From assembly GCA_021234155.1 (NCBI GenBank), contig JAJEKV010000241.1:62001-126000 (forward strand): DNA of 64,000 nt, given 5' to 3'. The stretch comes from Isoetes taiwanensis. Lineage: Eukaryota > Streptophyta > Lycopodiopsida > Isoetales > Isoetaceae. Below, in pieces: positions 45,388-57,124 of this stretch. A program made the translations under genes and the position numbers. The first letter of the stretch is position 1. Every line of letters starts with the position of its first letter. The notes under the pieces were generated by a model. The model ran no database searches, was not told the DNA's origin, and was given only the letters and a program-made list of their open reading frames with translations.

Positions 45388-48300
45388 TCTTCATCTGTCC
45401 TATATTCGCTTCATCCTATATTCGCTTCATCCTAACCATCCAAATGTGGCATATACCCAAGGATATGCCACATACCAAAAGCAGGACCGTCCAAGCCAAG
45501 TCAAGATGGGGTCAAAACCCCATTTCCACGTCAGCCTAAGGTTGATGCGGACGTATTCACTTGAAGTCAAATCCAAATGTACATACAACTACTAACTACA
45601 TAAACTATAAAACAACATGTGACATACATTTCTAGGCAACAATACATTTATCCATTTGAACTACATGATGTTTAGACATACCTCAAAATCAAATTACATT
45701 GGGCCATACCCATAACAAGGGCGAGGGAAACCCGCCCATAGAAAAGTGCACACGATTTTACAGATTTCAAAATTTTGACACCTCCAAAACCTATAGAAAA
45801 AAGCAGTAAAGAACAATGAAGCACTGCATTCCTAACATGAAGAACTCATCCTTTCGGTTCGTCTCTCATAGATTAACAACACAATAAACAAGCAAACAAA
45901 ACAGCTTGAAGCACGGGGAGTTGAACCCCGTAATCATTGTGGGTTCCCATCATGCTTCACCAACCATAATGAGGCTCCCCAAAGGGCTCCCCATTATGGA
46001 GAATGGGCTAATCCCATGCAAATGATCCCGCATGCAAATGCATATGCAATTAACTTCAAAACAGAAACTAAGGAACACATTTTTTACCTTTTTGTAATGC
46101 AACGCACATGCTCCAAGCACACGATGCAATGCACCTACATCAAACCAAAACAAACAAGGTCTTTTGAGATTCCACAAGAAAAGAAATGTCATTGATTATT
46201 TGTAATGTTCAACTAGCCTCCGCGATTTGCCGCCTCGCGAAGCCTTGTTTATCCTATGCGTGCATCACTTTTAGAATGACGATTTAACATGACAAAGAAA
46301 TTGTAACATAACAAAGTACCTATCAATATGCCACCCGTTTTGAGTAACAAGAGTGCGGGCTAAATTCATATGACTTCTCGAGAAGCCTCTCCCTTGTAGA
46401 AATGATGACCACCTCGCCCCATTCCATACCGCCAATTGTCTCCTCAAGTTCATGAAACATTTGCGTCCCAACCGCATCCTCAACAATCGCACGTAAATTC
46501 AATGGCAGTTTTTTGAAGTGTGTTAATGTTCACGGCATTTAGTGAGCAATTCCGATGCAACGTGGGCAAAATTTTGATCATCCGGAGATGCTATGGTAGG
46601 ATGTGGCAAGCCATTGAAATTAGAGTTTCCACATTGGGAGGTGATGTTGTAAAGGAGCTTGTGGCAATGGTGGCTATAAGAGGCCTATTTGAGGTGCGTG
46701 CAAATGAGCCACTTGTTGAGGACCATTTTCCATGTCGCCAACATCGGAAGACAAAGGCATGGGCATCTTCTACCGCAAGCATGACAGTCATTACTCTATG
46801 AGTGGATGAACACAAAATGGATGAACACGTAATGTGTTACACAACATAAACAATGAAAGCCGGCAAATAATACAAGGAAAATTAGAAACAAAGTCACACA
46901 AAACCGGACGATCAATTCCCAAAAGACCAATGTATAATCAAGACAATCCAAAGAAATATAATTTGGTTGGTCGAGGTCTCCTCCATTCCGGGCCTGAATT
47001 GTCAGTCCAGTAATGTCCACAAACCCCTCATCCCCATCTCATGGACTTGGCACATCATCATAATACCTCTTTCTATTGGTCTTTCCCATGCGCTCCAGAA
47101 AGGTTGCATACTAATAAGGGGATATTGAAAATTACACATCGCACATCACTAGGCATAGCCTGCGAGGGATTAAGGGTTATCCTCCATCTTTGCCTTCACC
47201 CTATGTTCAAATAAAAGCACAATTAGTAGGCAAAAAATCGACTAGACAAACACAACTTAAAGTGGTCCTAAGCATCCCAAGAAGCGGTATAAACTAGAGA
47301 AGCTTGAGATAGTTGCTTCCTCCCATGGTATTTGTTGCGAAAGTGATGAGCCCCAACCATAACAAATTCTGTTATCCAACACAACCACACTTTTGAGGTC
47401 AAACCGACTTGCGTGAAGAAGGTAGAGATCCTTCCCCATCTCGATTTGTCTACGTGAGACATTGTGCAAGCACACTTTGAAGTGCACTTTTCCAAGATCC
47501 TTCAAACGGTATCCCACTAAGCCCTCAAAACAATGCATTGAGGGTGTTCTTGAGAGCTTTACATATGAGAAGGATGCGGCCAGGCCTTTGGGCTCCCCAC
47601 CCAAAGAACTTCTTAATGGCGGAATTCACAAAGACGAGGGGTCTTTAAGCGTGCTCCTCAACACCCCGGCGGCGGCAGATGGTCAAGCTCGATCCCCTTT
47701 CAAGAGCTACAAAAGACCAAAGGCAGTGCAGGTTTGGGTCTTTAGGAATTCTACAAGCTTATCAAACATGGCCACGGGAACATCGGTCCCCAAAGATAAC
47801 CCAAAGTGAGACTCACATCCAAAAGGGGTTCCCATAAGACATCATCGACCTTCTACTCTACCCCGGCCGATGTGCCCTCCCCATCCCCCGGATGGTTTGA
47901 AGGCATCCTCAACACAAGGAAATTTACCCTCGGAACCAAAGGAACGCTTCCTACATCTAAGGGCTTCAACATTTTACGGGTTGAGCCAAAGAGAAGCCTT
48001 TTCAAACTACGAACAACACCACAATCGGAAGATGAAGCTATACACGTATTTGTACGATGAAGGCAAGAACTCCCAGGGGCGGCACCTCATGCAAGACATA
48101 TATACAACCGAGGCTCGCTTGAGAAAAACAAGGAGCACACTCACCTCCAACGAGAAAGTGGAGCGAAGGAACTCCATGACCAATTTGCAAAATAAACCGG
48201 AACTCCCCAATTTAAGAAAACCAAAAAGGCTCCCACGCGCCGCGGCAAGCCATCGCCACGACTCCAGTTGTGAAAATTAGGGCCGCCCCAAAAAAACAAA

Positions 48301-48438
48301 TTCAACCCATTCCACCATTGCCGAACCAAACCCCAATTTCTGAGTCAGAAAAATAACAAATTTGTATACGAATACATGCCATAACCATGCCAAATCTTAG
48401 GTTACACGGTTCCCAAACAACATTTTGGGAACCTAATA
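45388..48438 (-). repeat. Left arm of a giant inverted repeat around UBP14
   Basis: This 3.05-kb arm is the reverse complement, with divergence, of 55548-58507. The outer end (TCTTCATCTGTCCTATATTCGCTTCATCC) and the inner end (GGGAACCTAATA) both match the other arm to the base, and homology stops sharply on both sides. The inner end is itself a hairpin (48408-48433, GGTTCCCAAA...TTTGGGAACC). Its minus-strand ORFs (46271-46492, 47257-47604, 48141-48329) match those of the right arm but are broken by frameshifts. No transposase, RT or known terminal motif is recognised. Confidence 0.92.
47257..47604 (-). pseudogene. Left-arm ORF of unknown family
   Basis: This 115-codon frame (FSYVKLSRTPSMHCFEGLVG, VHFKVCLHNVSRRQIEMGKD) is the counterpart of 56328-56786 in the right arm. 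It loses the match after DNRICYGWG through a frame difference. I do not recognise the protein. It is called a pseudogene because neighbouring segments that are open in the right arm are interrupted here. Confidence 0.5.
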
Positions 48439-48639
48439 AATACATACTTGAGCCACATCTTTTAATTTAAGCCCTTGTACAATTTTACAGGTCATCATTG
48501 ATGAAATGAGCCTTAGGTAGAGAATGAAGATGGCAATTGCAAAATCTTGGTCTTAAGGCAGCCCCTTCATCGCCATAGCCGGCGCCTTTCCAAGCAATTC
48601 AGAACGGGTCATAATCCTCCGAAGCGTCAGAAGGGTTCA
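48439..48639 (+). promoter_or_regulatory. Short upstream region of UBP14
   Basis: Only 201 bp separate the inner edge of the left arm from the chosen UBP14 start codon. If the gene is expressed, its leader and core promoter must lie in this short interval and/or in the arm. No clear TATA box is seen; an AATTTAAG tract lies near 48460. An in-frame upstream ATG at 48547 could extend the protein by 31 residues. Confidence 0.4.
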
Positions 48640-49644
48640 ATGGATGAAGGAGCAGCTATGGATTTGCTGCGTTCCCACATGTCCAAGATTCAGGTTCCCC
48701 ATTCCACTACCCGCATCTTTAAGCAAGAATGTTGCATTTCCTTCGACACTCCGGTACGTTACCTGCTGCATAGAATCTTGTCATAATTTTTAAGATGATC
48801 TAACTAACGTTCGCTTCTTTCTAAACACAGAAGTCTGAGAGGGGCCTGTTTGTCGATCTTAATTCGTTCCTTGCATTTGGTTATGATTCTGTTGCCTGGA
48901 ACTATGAGAAGACAGGAAATGCCGTGTATTTGAATATCAAACAAACAGTTCGCCCAGAGTCCGAGGATCGGCCTCACAAGAAGCCCACACTTCTTGCAAT
49001 CGGTATAAACTTCTTTTGTTTGTGAAACCAAGAGGTCAAGTTATATTATGTTTTATTGTGTGTCAGGGATCGAAGGAGGTTTTGATGTGAAGGAACCTGA
49101 ATACGAGGAAACGTACTCTATTGTTATCCTCCCGCAGTTCATCACTCTACCTTTTCCAGATACCGAAATACCAGAAAAAGTAAATCTCGTCTTCTTAGTC
49201 ATTCGTACAAAATTTCTGAAAGTTATTGCTATGTCAGGTCAGGCTTAGTGTCGATGGAGTTTTAGCAGCGGTTGGGGCTGAGCGAAAGGAGCAGGTAGCT
49301 TCTTGGACTGCAGATAAAAAGCAGGTCAGTGTTTATGCAGAGGGCTTGAAACAACTGGACAATGGAGTGCGGGTGCCTCCTAGTGGCTGGAAATGCACAA
49401 GGTGTGAAAAAACAGATAATCTATGGCTTAATCTCTCGGATGGATCAGTTTTATGTGGAAGGCGTAATTGGGATGGAACTGGGGGAAACAACCATGCAAT
49501 TGAACATTATAAGGAAACCAGTTACCCCCTTGCTGTCAAGCTTGGAACTATAACTGCTGATTTGGATGGAGCAGGTATTTTGTGGTTATTGCTTGCATTT
49601 ATTTCAGTAAAGGCCATGGAAAAATAATTATATTGATGCACAGA

Positions 49645-49677
<33 letters not shown>

Positions 49678-52600
49678 GGGGGTGGTGGGACATCCGTAAA
49701 TAACCACCTTATAGTTTCTCTATTCTAGCTTATAGTTTCTCTATTCACAAAGCTTAAGTTTTAGGTCTACCACCAAAACTTATCTCAAAATTACTCATCA
49801 ACTATTTGCATGTGGCCCTGTTAGATGCTTATCTTCGTCCTCAATGAGAAATCTATGGATCAGTAGTTTCCTTGAACCCTAAGCTTGCAGATCTGGATTG
49901 CAACACTCCAATAGAGGTTTTGGTCCTAGCTCTTGAGCTCCACAGAGAATTAGGCAAATTTTGTAGGTTCATACTTCAGTACTCCCATGTTTCTCAAGCA
50001 CTTGTGGATAATCTGCATATGGGCTAGGGATTTTTGCAGCTACACAACCAATTTCTGAATGCTTTATTTCCTACTTGCTCTAGAAAAGACATGACCTAAC
50101 ATGTTGATTTATTTCTATTAGACGTGTATTCCTACCCAGAAGATGATGCGGTGATGGATCCGTTATTAGCTCAACATCTGGCACACTTTGGAATTGACTT
50201 TTCTTCACTAAAGAAGGTAAATAGATACGACCAAGGAATTCTGGTTTGGGAAACTTTTTCTAATTTGTATGTTACAATAATTCTCTTATGGCAAGTGCAA
50301 AAAGCATGAGATATAAGTCCGTGCTCTCTGATGGTTCAGAATAGGACAGCTTTGGACTAGGCAAACAATTTCATTTTGCACCAACATATTTCTTCTCTCT
50401 GTTCCAACTGCGTTCTTTACCATTGCATTGCAAGAAAGCAACATCGTTGTGCATAGAAATATAAGGCGGTGTTATTTTTCATGTTTCATGTAAGCAGAAA
50501 CTGTAGATACGAATTACCACATCATTGATGTGCAAAGGCAAAAGTGTATATTGCCAAAGGGAGAAGAGATGTCAGCAAGTTCTATATTTGAAAGCCTAGA
50601 TAAGGAGTGATTGTTCAATTCTGTTCCATAGAGCATGTTTGGTGTTTTTAAGGTTTTGTTTTTCTTTTCATTTATTCACGTTTTCTTACAGACAGAATTG
50701 ACTACGGCAGAAAGAGAGCTTGATCAGAATGTAAATTTTGATTGGAACCGGATTCAAGAAGAAGGAAAGGAGTTGGAACCTGTTTACGGGCCAGGCTATA
50801 CTGGACTAATCAACCTGGGCAATAGGTATAGGTGATCTTTATAAATAACAGGATTTGCCATCTATTATGCTTATCTTATTTCTGTTGCAGTTGCTATTTA
50901 GCTTCAGTTGTGCAGGCAGTATTCTCTACCAGGGACTTTAAGTTAAGGTAACAGTTCATTTATTTATTTATATCATACAAAGAAGATATGTTCCTCCTTT
51001 TCGAACTACTTATTTCATTGTTCCTTAGATATTTTGATAACATGAAACTTGAGGACGCATTTCTTTCAGCTCCTGCAGATCCAACTTCAGATGTAAACAC
51101 TCAATTGTAAGTTGGTTCATATTTAAATCCATATGTACAAATACTTCACAATGATGGTGATGCTCATTCATTGATCAGATCAAAGCTGGCCCATGGGTTG
51201 CTTTCAGGAAATTATTCCGTGCCATCAGAGAAGGTTGTTTATAATCTTTGAAGCCTAGATTCTTGCACAACTGTTGCCTTGACTCTGGATAAACGCAGGT
51301 TATCAAGACTTTGATGGAGGAGAAAGTAAAACCTGTATGTATATCATCATACCAAGTGCTGGATGCATGACTTGTTTGGACAATAATGAATATTGTTTGA
51401 TAGACTTGGATCATAGCATCGGAAAAGTGTTGTGGTATTCTATGCAATGGGTTGGATATCGTAGGCAGTTTGAACTTCTTTTGATCTGCCTTTTTTTGAG
51501 GTTTACAGTGCACAGTCAACAAATTTCCCAGCAAATTAGTTCTGCATTTTTAGCGTAAATTTCCATGTCTGTTCCCTCTAAAACGATTAATTCATATGCT
51601 AAATTTTCTATTCAAGAGGCTATACATCACATTTCCAGCACAAATTCGATTTTGTTGGCAATGTACTTCTGTAGTGAAGATGAAAACATATGCTACAGAT
51701 GTGACAGATCCTATATTTTGTTCTCTAGGAACAAAAGGGCATACCCCCACGCATGTTCAAGGCCTTGATTGGGACTGGTCATCCAGAATTCTCGAGTTCG
51801 AGGCAGCAGGTATCTTTGAAGGAGATTGGATGAACTTCTATGGTAGTTGTACTGAGATTTTAATTTGCCCACTACTATGTAGGATGCATTCGAGTTTTTT
51901 CAATACTTCCTTGAGCAAGTTGAAAGGAGTCATTCTAGAGATTCCGAGAATGATCCTTCGCGATGTTTTAAGTTTCTCGTGGAGGAGCGCATCCAATGCT
52001 CATCATCTGGGAAAGTAAAATATACGAAGAGAGAAGAAAATGTACTGTCTTTAAGCATTCCTATGGAGGCAGCTGTGAATCGAGGTATTTTGATTACCAT
52101 ATTCCAACTGGTTTGTCACATACTAATTCTTGAATACTCAATTTCTGTAGGAGAGGTTGAGGCATTTCAGAAACAACGGATTGAGAGGGAACAAGCTGGC
52201 GAGAAAGTGTAAGATCTATCCATGTTGTAAGGCAGGAAAGCATAGGATAGAATTTGCTGATAACATAGTTTTCTTGTTCGACAGAAGTCATGAAGTGACT
52301 GTTCGTCCAAGGGTTCCTTTGACAGCCTGCTTGCAAAGCTTCTCGGCACCCGAGGAAGTTGAGTTCTATAGTAGTGCAATTAATGGGAGAACAACGGCAA
52401 TAAAGTGAGAGTCTAATTTATTAATCTATGCTGACCTGGACCATGCTGAGTAGAATGTTTTTTGATATTTCAGGACAACAAGACTAGCAACATTTCCACA
52501 GTACTTGGTTTTACACATGCGAAAATTTGATTGCTCAATAGATGCTGGCTGGGTTCCTCGGAAACTTGGTGAGGTTCTCCCTCATTCAGGAGGGTAGTGT

Positions 52601-54789
52601 CTCTACTGTTAGCAGGAAATGGTTATTATTTTTGCAGATATGTGAATGCCTTTTCCCCCTTTTTAGCGTGCATGTTGCTCAAGTATTAACTGTGTCTATT
52701 AACAAGTTTTATAAGCATTACCCTCAAAATAGTCACACACCCATGAAACCAGAGATCGACATTGGGCCCATGTAGAGCAACACTGCATTTGCATCACAAA
52801 TCTTTGCATGTTTTTGGCACTTAAAGACTTAAGTCTTCGGAACATCCCCTTCAGACAGACTGTTACTTCCTAAGCTTATACAGATGGCAATGTGAGGGTT
52901 GAGGAAAATTGTAGTTGTTGTTTCCTTTCAGACCCACTTTTACTGTGTGTTCAGCAGTGTTGGCAATTAAGAACCTGAACTGCTACATGCAGGTGATCGA
53001 AATATAGTTTCTTTTTTTTTAAAACATTGGGCCATATATATATAAAAACTTCTAAGTTCTCTGCGTTAGTGTCATCTCAAGCTCGCCCAAACATGGTTTG
53101 CATCTATATTCATCTACCCCACAATGTCTATAACATGCTATGGGTTTCATATCCTCAGCCTTAAACTGAGTAAACAACAAAGTTCCTAAGCTATTCAATT
53201 TAGAAGGAGTTGATACTCTTTTAACCATATAACACTACAGAAACACTAGTAGAGAATGTAATATTAAACTCACGAATGGTAGGTTCTTCTTTATGTGTCT
53301 CTCTCCTTATTATTGTGGGGTTTTACAAGGGCGTAAATATCTCAATAAGGGTTGAGATAGCATTCCTTAATGCTTTATATTGCATCTCACTAAACATGTG
53401 CCGCCTGGCAGATTTTAATAAGATCCATAGTGTGTTCTATCTGCTTCGAAATATGCCAATAATTTTTTCTTTGTTCTTCTGTTTCAGATGTGTTTATAGA
53501 CATGCCAGAGACAATTGATATTAGCAATCTGCGTGGCCGGGGTCTTCAACCTGGAGAAGAGCTTCTACCAGAAACTACAGGTACAAATGCCACATTTGTT
53601 GCTGATGCTGTAGCAAGAGTGTATAATATGTTTGTTTTGTAATACCAGAAGCAGCAGCTGAGACATCTGCAGTAAATATTGATGAAAGCATTGTTAGTCA
53701 ACTTATGGAAATGGGTTTTCCAAGAGTGAGATGTGAGAAAGCAGCAGTATACACTTCAAATCAAGGTGTTGAGGCAGCTATGAACTGGATATTATCCCAT
53801 ATGGATGATGCAGGTAATGTTTTATATGGATTGCCTGAAGTTAAAATTGTTTGCTTTCCCAGTGAGAAAGGACGGATGTCATTGCTCAATGCTCACATGG
53901 AACAGTCATTTCTTTTAACTGTGTGCAGATGTAGATATTCCTGTACAGTTTAGGGTTGGCACCCCCAATAATATTATATTGGATGAGAGTGCAGTGGAGA
54001 CACTGGTTTCATTTGGCTTCCCAGAAAACATGGCGCGAAGAGCTTTAATAGAAAAGGTATGCATTGCATTGCCTTGTGTATTAGAATTGTCAATGTAATA
54101 TAGCTTTTAGTCCCCACTAGAGTGGAAACTTTCATCTGAAGCATTTTTAACTGCATTCAAAAAATAAAATTGAACTTATGTTCTGATGATATAGACCTTT
54201 CAGCCATCAGAAGAGTAGAAAACTTAGGTCATGGCTATCAAAGGTTAATGCTTGCAAAGCTCTTAGTAATCTCATAAGGAACACAGTGCTCTTTGAGGTC
54301 ACCATCTTCATGACGGCATTGTTTACCTGCATTTATCATAGCCTTGAAGGAGGTTTACTTAGGGCCAATGGTTTGATAACCAGACACGTTTTGTCTGTAT
54401 GTAGGCTGGTGATGTAGAACTTGCTGCTGAGTGGATATTTGGTCAACAAGATAATGCAAGCCCTATGGATACGATTAACAATGTTGAATGCAGTGGTTCC
54501 ACCGAGCAACCAGGACTACCAGATGGTTCTGGAAGTGAGTTTCTTATATGTTAGTTTCCTAAAATTAGTTTTTTCCACAACATTTACTTATGTATTGCTT
54601 TTTTGGAAAGCAGAATATAAGCTACTTGGATTCATCAGTCATATGGGCACATCCACGCAATGCGGACATTATGTTGTACATTTACTTAAAGAGAGCCGTT
54701 GGGTAATCTATAATGACTGCAAGGTTGCCTTGTCAGGAGATCCTCCTAAGGACATGGGCTACCTCTATTTTTTTGAACGCGCAGAATAG
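48640..54789 (+). CDS. UBP14: Ubiquitin carboxyl-terminal hydrolase 14 (USP5/IsoT family), 20 coding exons, intact
   Basis: Deubiquitinase that takes apart free (unanchored) ubiquitin chains. Exons: 48640-48753, 48831-49002, 49067-49179, 49238-49574, 50122-50216, 50692-50825, 50891-50947, 51029-51106, 51179-51233, 51299-51334, 51729-51809, 51883-52084, 52151-52208, 52285-52404, 52474-52568, 53488-53580, 53649-53813, 53929-54056, 54405-54534 and 54614-54789. All are GT-AG and all phases join: 2439 nt, 812 residues (Arabidopsis UBP14 is about 797 as I recall). A ZnF-UBP domain has Cys186, Cys189, Cys206 and His219 in [14 protein letters not shown] and [10 protein letters not shown]. The catalytic Cys323 lies in NLGNSCYLA and the His box, probably His773, in TQCGHYVVH. 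Two UBA domains lie at about 626-668 and 690-728, between the Cys and His boxes as in USP5. The start could instead be 48658 (MDLLRSH), which aligns best with the Arabidopsis N-terminus. The gene fills the loop of a giant inverted repeat. Confidence 0.95.
49650..49677 (+). repeat. Poly(T) tract in UBP14 intron 4
   Basis: A run of about 28 T followed by a short G-rich patch (GGGGGTGGTGGG) lies inside the intron 49575-50121. It may be a reverse-oriented retroposon tail or slippage; no source element is recognised. Confidence 0.65.
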
Positions 54790-55009
54790 ACTTCATTTTA
54801 CCCCCCAGTTTTGTGTCTATGGGGATAATCTCCACAGTTCTATAGGGAAACATGAAAGAGCCAATTTTTTTCAACCATCTGAGGGTATGGAGGCCACCCT
54901 TTTGGTAAAAAACTAACTTTTATGGAATTTAAAGCAGAGCAAAAGGCCAGCGAAAGTTTCATTTATTGTTGTGCATCAAATTAAGTTTTTAAACGCAAAA
55001 ATAGCAAAT

Positions 55010-55430
55010 AATGGCAACGTCGTACATTAGTTGTGTGAAAACGGTAGGGAATCTCCCCCACAGTCGTTGCCAAGGTCCAAACTCTGTTGTGGGCACTCTG
55101 TGGAACGGCATGTGGGAATTTCCCACCGTTATTGATGGCAGGGGGGCACTCCGCCCTTGTAGGGGCTCTTGGCGACGCAGACAGCCTCGGCAGCACATGC
55201 GGCTCTGCCGCTCATGTGCCGCCTCGATTGGCAGCGCCACCTCGAACCCCTACGGGGTGGAATGCCTCTGTCATCAATTACGTAGTCCAACATGGAAATG
55301 GGGTCGCAAATTCCATGTGATCGTAAACCTGTGCTGACACCAATTCGGACGTAGTCCAACATGAAAATGGGGTCGCAAATTCCATGTGATCTTAAACCCT
55401 GTGCTGACACCTGTTATATCTCTACAATTC
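55010..55430. repeat. GC-rich repeat block downstream of UBP14
   Basis: A GC-rich insert-like block contrasts with AT-rich surroundings. It includes partly self-complementary arms (GGGGCTCTTGGCGACGC near 55160 and GCGCCACCTCGAACCCC near 55236). It ends in two tandem units of about 70 bp (55281-55347 and 55351-55412) sharing ACGTAGTCCAACATG and AATGGGGTCGCAAATTCCAT. ORFs on both strands are composition artefacts. Confidence 0.65.
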
Positions 55431-55656
55431 GGAATGGAAAGAGGGAGCAAATTCTGTGCATATGAAATTTGACAGGCTACTCCCGGTTGTTCAAACAGTA
55501 ACAGAGCAACCAGAGCAAAAAAAACTAGAATCAATAAACCTTTCAGCTATTAGGTTCCCAAAATGTTGTTTGGGAACCGTGTAACCTAAGATTTGGCATG
55601 GTTATGGCATGTATTCGTATACAAATTTGTTATTTTTCTGACTCAGAAATTGGGGT

Positions 55657-56250
55657 TTGGTTCGGCAATGGTGGAATGGGTTGAATTTATTTTTTTGGGG
55701 CGGCCCTAATTTTCACAACTGGAGTCGTGGCGATGGCTTCTTTGGCGATGGGAGCGGTACGCAGGAAGAGGCGAGGGAGTTCCGGCTTCGTGCTTGCAGT
55801 GGTCATGGAGTTCCTTCTATTCCACTTTCTGTTGGAGGTGAGTGTGCTCCTTGTTTTTCTGCAGTTCCGGTTGTATATATCTTTGTGCATGAGGTGCCGA
55901 TTAGGGAGTTCTTGCCTTCATCGCGCTTTGTGTATAGCTTCATCTTGATTGTGGTGTTGTTAAGTAGTTTTGTGCTTCTCGCAACCCGAGGTAAAATGTT
56001 GAAGCAGGTGACTAGATGTAGGAAGCAGGCCTTTGGTTACGAGGGTAAATTTCCTTGTGTTGAGGATGCCTTCGTGGGGGATGGGGAGGGCACATCGAAG
56101 GGCGTGGGTAGAGTAGAAGGTCGGGATGAGGGAACCCGGCCTTTTGGATGTGAGTCTCACTTTGGGTTATCTTTGGGGACCGATGTTCTGCGGGCCATGT
56201 TTGATAAGCTTGTAGAATTCCTAAAGACCCAAGCATTCTTTGGTTTGTAG
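55657..56250 (+). CDS. Right-arm ORF 1, unknown family
   Basis: A 197-codon open frame from an ATG about 110 bp inside the arm. Its start (MVRQWWNGLNLFFWGGPNFH) is identical in the left arm at 48141-48329 (-), where the frame soon diverges and stops. A second frame (55727-55948) begins MAMASLAMGAVRRKRRGSSG and also looks plausible, so the true frame and possible splicing are uncertain. One hydrophobic segment lies near residues 92-110 (FILIVVLLSSFVLL). The C-terminal part (LGTDVLRAMFDKLVEFLK) is shared with the left arm. I recognise no domain; this may be a transposon-borne gene or a fortuitous ORF. Confidence 0.35.
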   Translation: MVRQWWNGLNLFFWGGPNFHNWSRGDGFFGDGSGTQEEAREFRLRACSGHGVPSIPLSVGGECAPCFSAVPVVYIFVHEVPIREFLPSSRFVYSFILIVVLLSSFVLLATRGKMLKQVTRCRKQAFGYEGKFPCVEDAFVGDGEGTSKGVGRVEGRDEGTRPFGCESHFGLSLGTDVLRAMFDKLVEFLKTQAFFGL

Positions 56251-56327
56251 CTCTTGAAAGGGGATCGAGCTTGACCATCTGACTTGCCGAGGGGTGTTGA
56301 GGAGCACGTTAAAGACCCCTCGTCTTT

Positions 56328-56786
56328 GTGAATTCCGCCATTAAGAAGTTCTTTGGGTGGGGAGCCCAAAGGCACCTGGCATCCTTCTCATATGTAAAGC
56401 TCTCAAGAACACCCCGGATGCATTGTTTTGAGGGCTTAGTGGGATACTGTTTGAAGGATCTTGGAAAAGTGCACTTCAAAGTGTGCTTGCACAATGTCTC
56501 CGAGAGACAAATCGAGATGGGGAAGGATCTCTACCTTCTTCACGGTGCAGGTGACCTCAAAAGTGTGGTTGTGTTGGATAACAGGAATTTGTTGCATGGG
56601 GCTCATCACTTCGTCAAATACCATGGGAGGAAGCAACTATCTGCTTCTCTAGTTTATACTGTTTGCCGGATGCTTAGGAGTGGCAAGTTCGTTTTGTCTA
56701 GTCAGTGGATTTTGCCTACTAATTGTGCTTTTATTTCAGAACATAGGGTGAAGGCGGCATGGAGGATAACCCTTAATCCCTCATGA
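56328..56786 (+). CDS. Right-arm ORF 2, unknown family
   Basis: A 152-codon frame with a left-arm counterpart at 47257-47604 (-). Conserved blocks are FSYVKLSRTP, MHCFEGLVGY, LKDLGKVHFKVCLHNVS and QIEMGKDLYLLH. The preserved amino-acid blocks hint at former coding function, but the family is unknown. It could be an exon joined to ORF 1 upstream and to the frames at 56797-57027 and 57125-57652 downstream, all on the same strand; I could not establish a consistent splice pattern. Confidence 0.4.
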   Translation: MNSAIKKFFGWGAQRHLASFSYVKLSRTPRMHCFEGLVGYCLKDLGKVHFKVCLHNVSERQIEMGKDLYLLHGAGDLKSVVVLDNRNLLHGAHHFVKYHGRKQLSASLVYTVCRMLRSGKFVLSSQWILPTNCAFISEHRVKAAWRITLNPS

Positions 56787-56796
56787 GCTATGCCTA

Positions 56797-57027
56797 GTGA
56801 TGTCGCGATGTGTAATTTTCAATATCCCCCTGCCGGTATGCAACCCGTGGGAGCGCATGGGAAAGGCACGTAAGAGGTATTATGATGATGTGCCAAGTCC
56901 TGGAGATGGGGATGAGGGGTTTGTGGACATTGCGGACGACGAATTCAGGCCTGGAATGGAGGAGACCTCTGACCAACCAAATTATATTTCTTTGGATTGT
57001 GCTGATTATACATTGGCTGTTAATTGA
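56797..57027 (+). CDS. Right-arm ORF 3, unknown family
   Basis: A 76-codon frame, acidic in its second half (SPGDGDEGFVDIADDEFRPG). The corresponding left-arm sequence (46960-47090, minus strand) keeps similar words (GMDEG..) with interruptions. Function unknown; it may be an exon of a larger arm-encoded gene. Confidence 0.3.
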   Translation: MMSRCVIFNIPLPVCNPWERMGKARKRYYDDVPSPGDGDEGFVDIADDEFRPGMEETSDQPNYISLDCADYTLAVN

Positions 57028-57124
57028 TCGTCCAGTTTGTGTGTGACTTTGTTTCTAATTTTCCTTGTATTATTTGCCAGCTTTCATTGTTTATGTTGTG
57101 TAACACATTCTGTGTTCATCCATT

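Noticed and set aside
45910-45935. T-arm-like hairpin (CGGGGAGTTGAACCCCG) in the left arm, with a counterpart near 57998
   Set aside because: It is a short self-complementary stretch present in both arms; the rest of a tRNA cloverleaf is missing.
47462-48280. Plus-strand ORFs of 84-136 codons in the left arm
   Set aside because: They are antisense to the arm ORFs that are shared between both arms; the shared strand is the better coding candidate.
45388-48438. Left arm as an untrimmed hairpin-read assembly artefact
   Set aside because: Not excluded, but the loop carries UBP14 only once and the arms differ by many changes and end at sharp boundaries, unlike a simple hairpin read.
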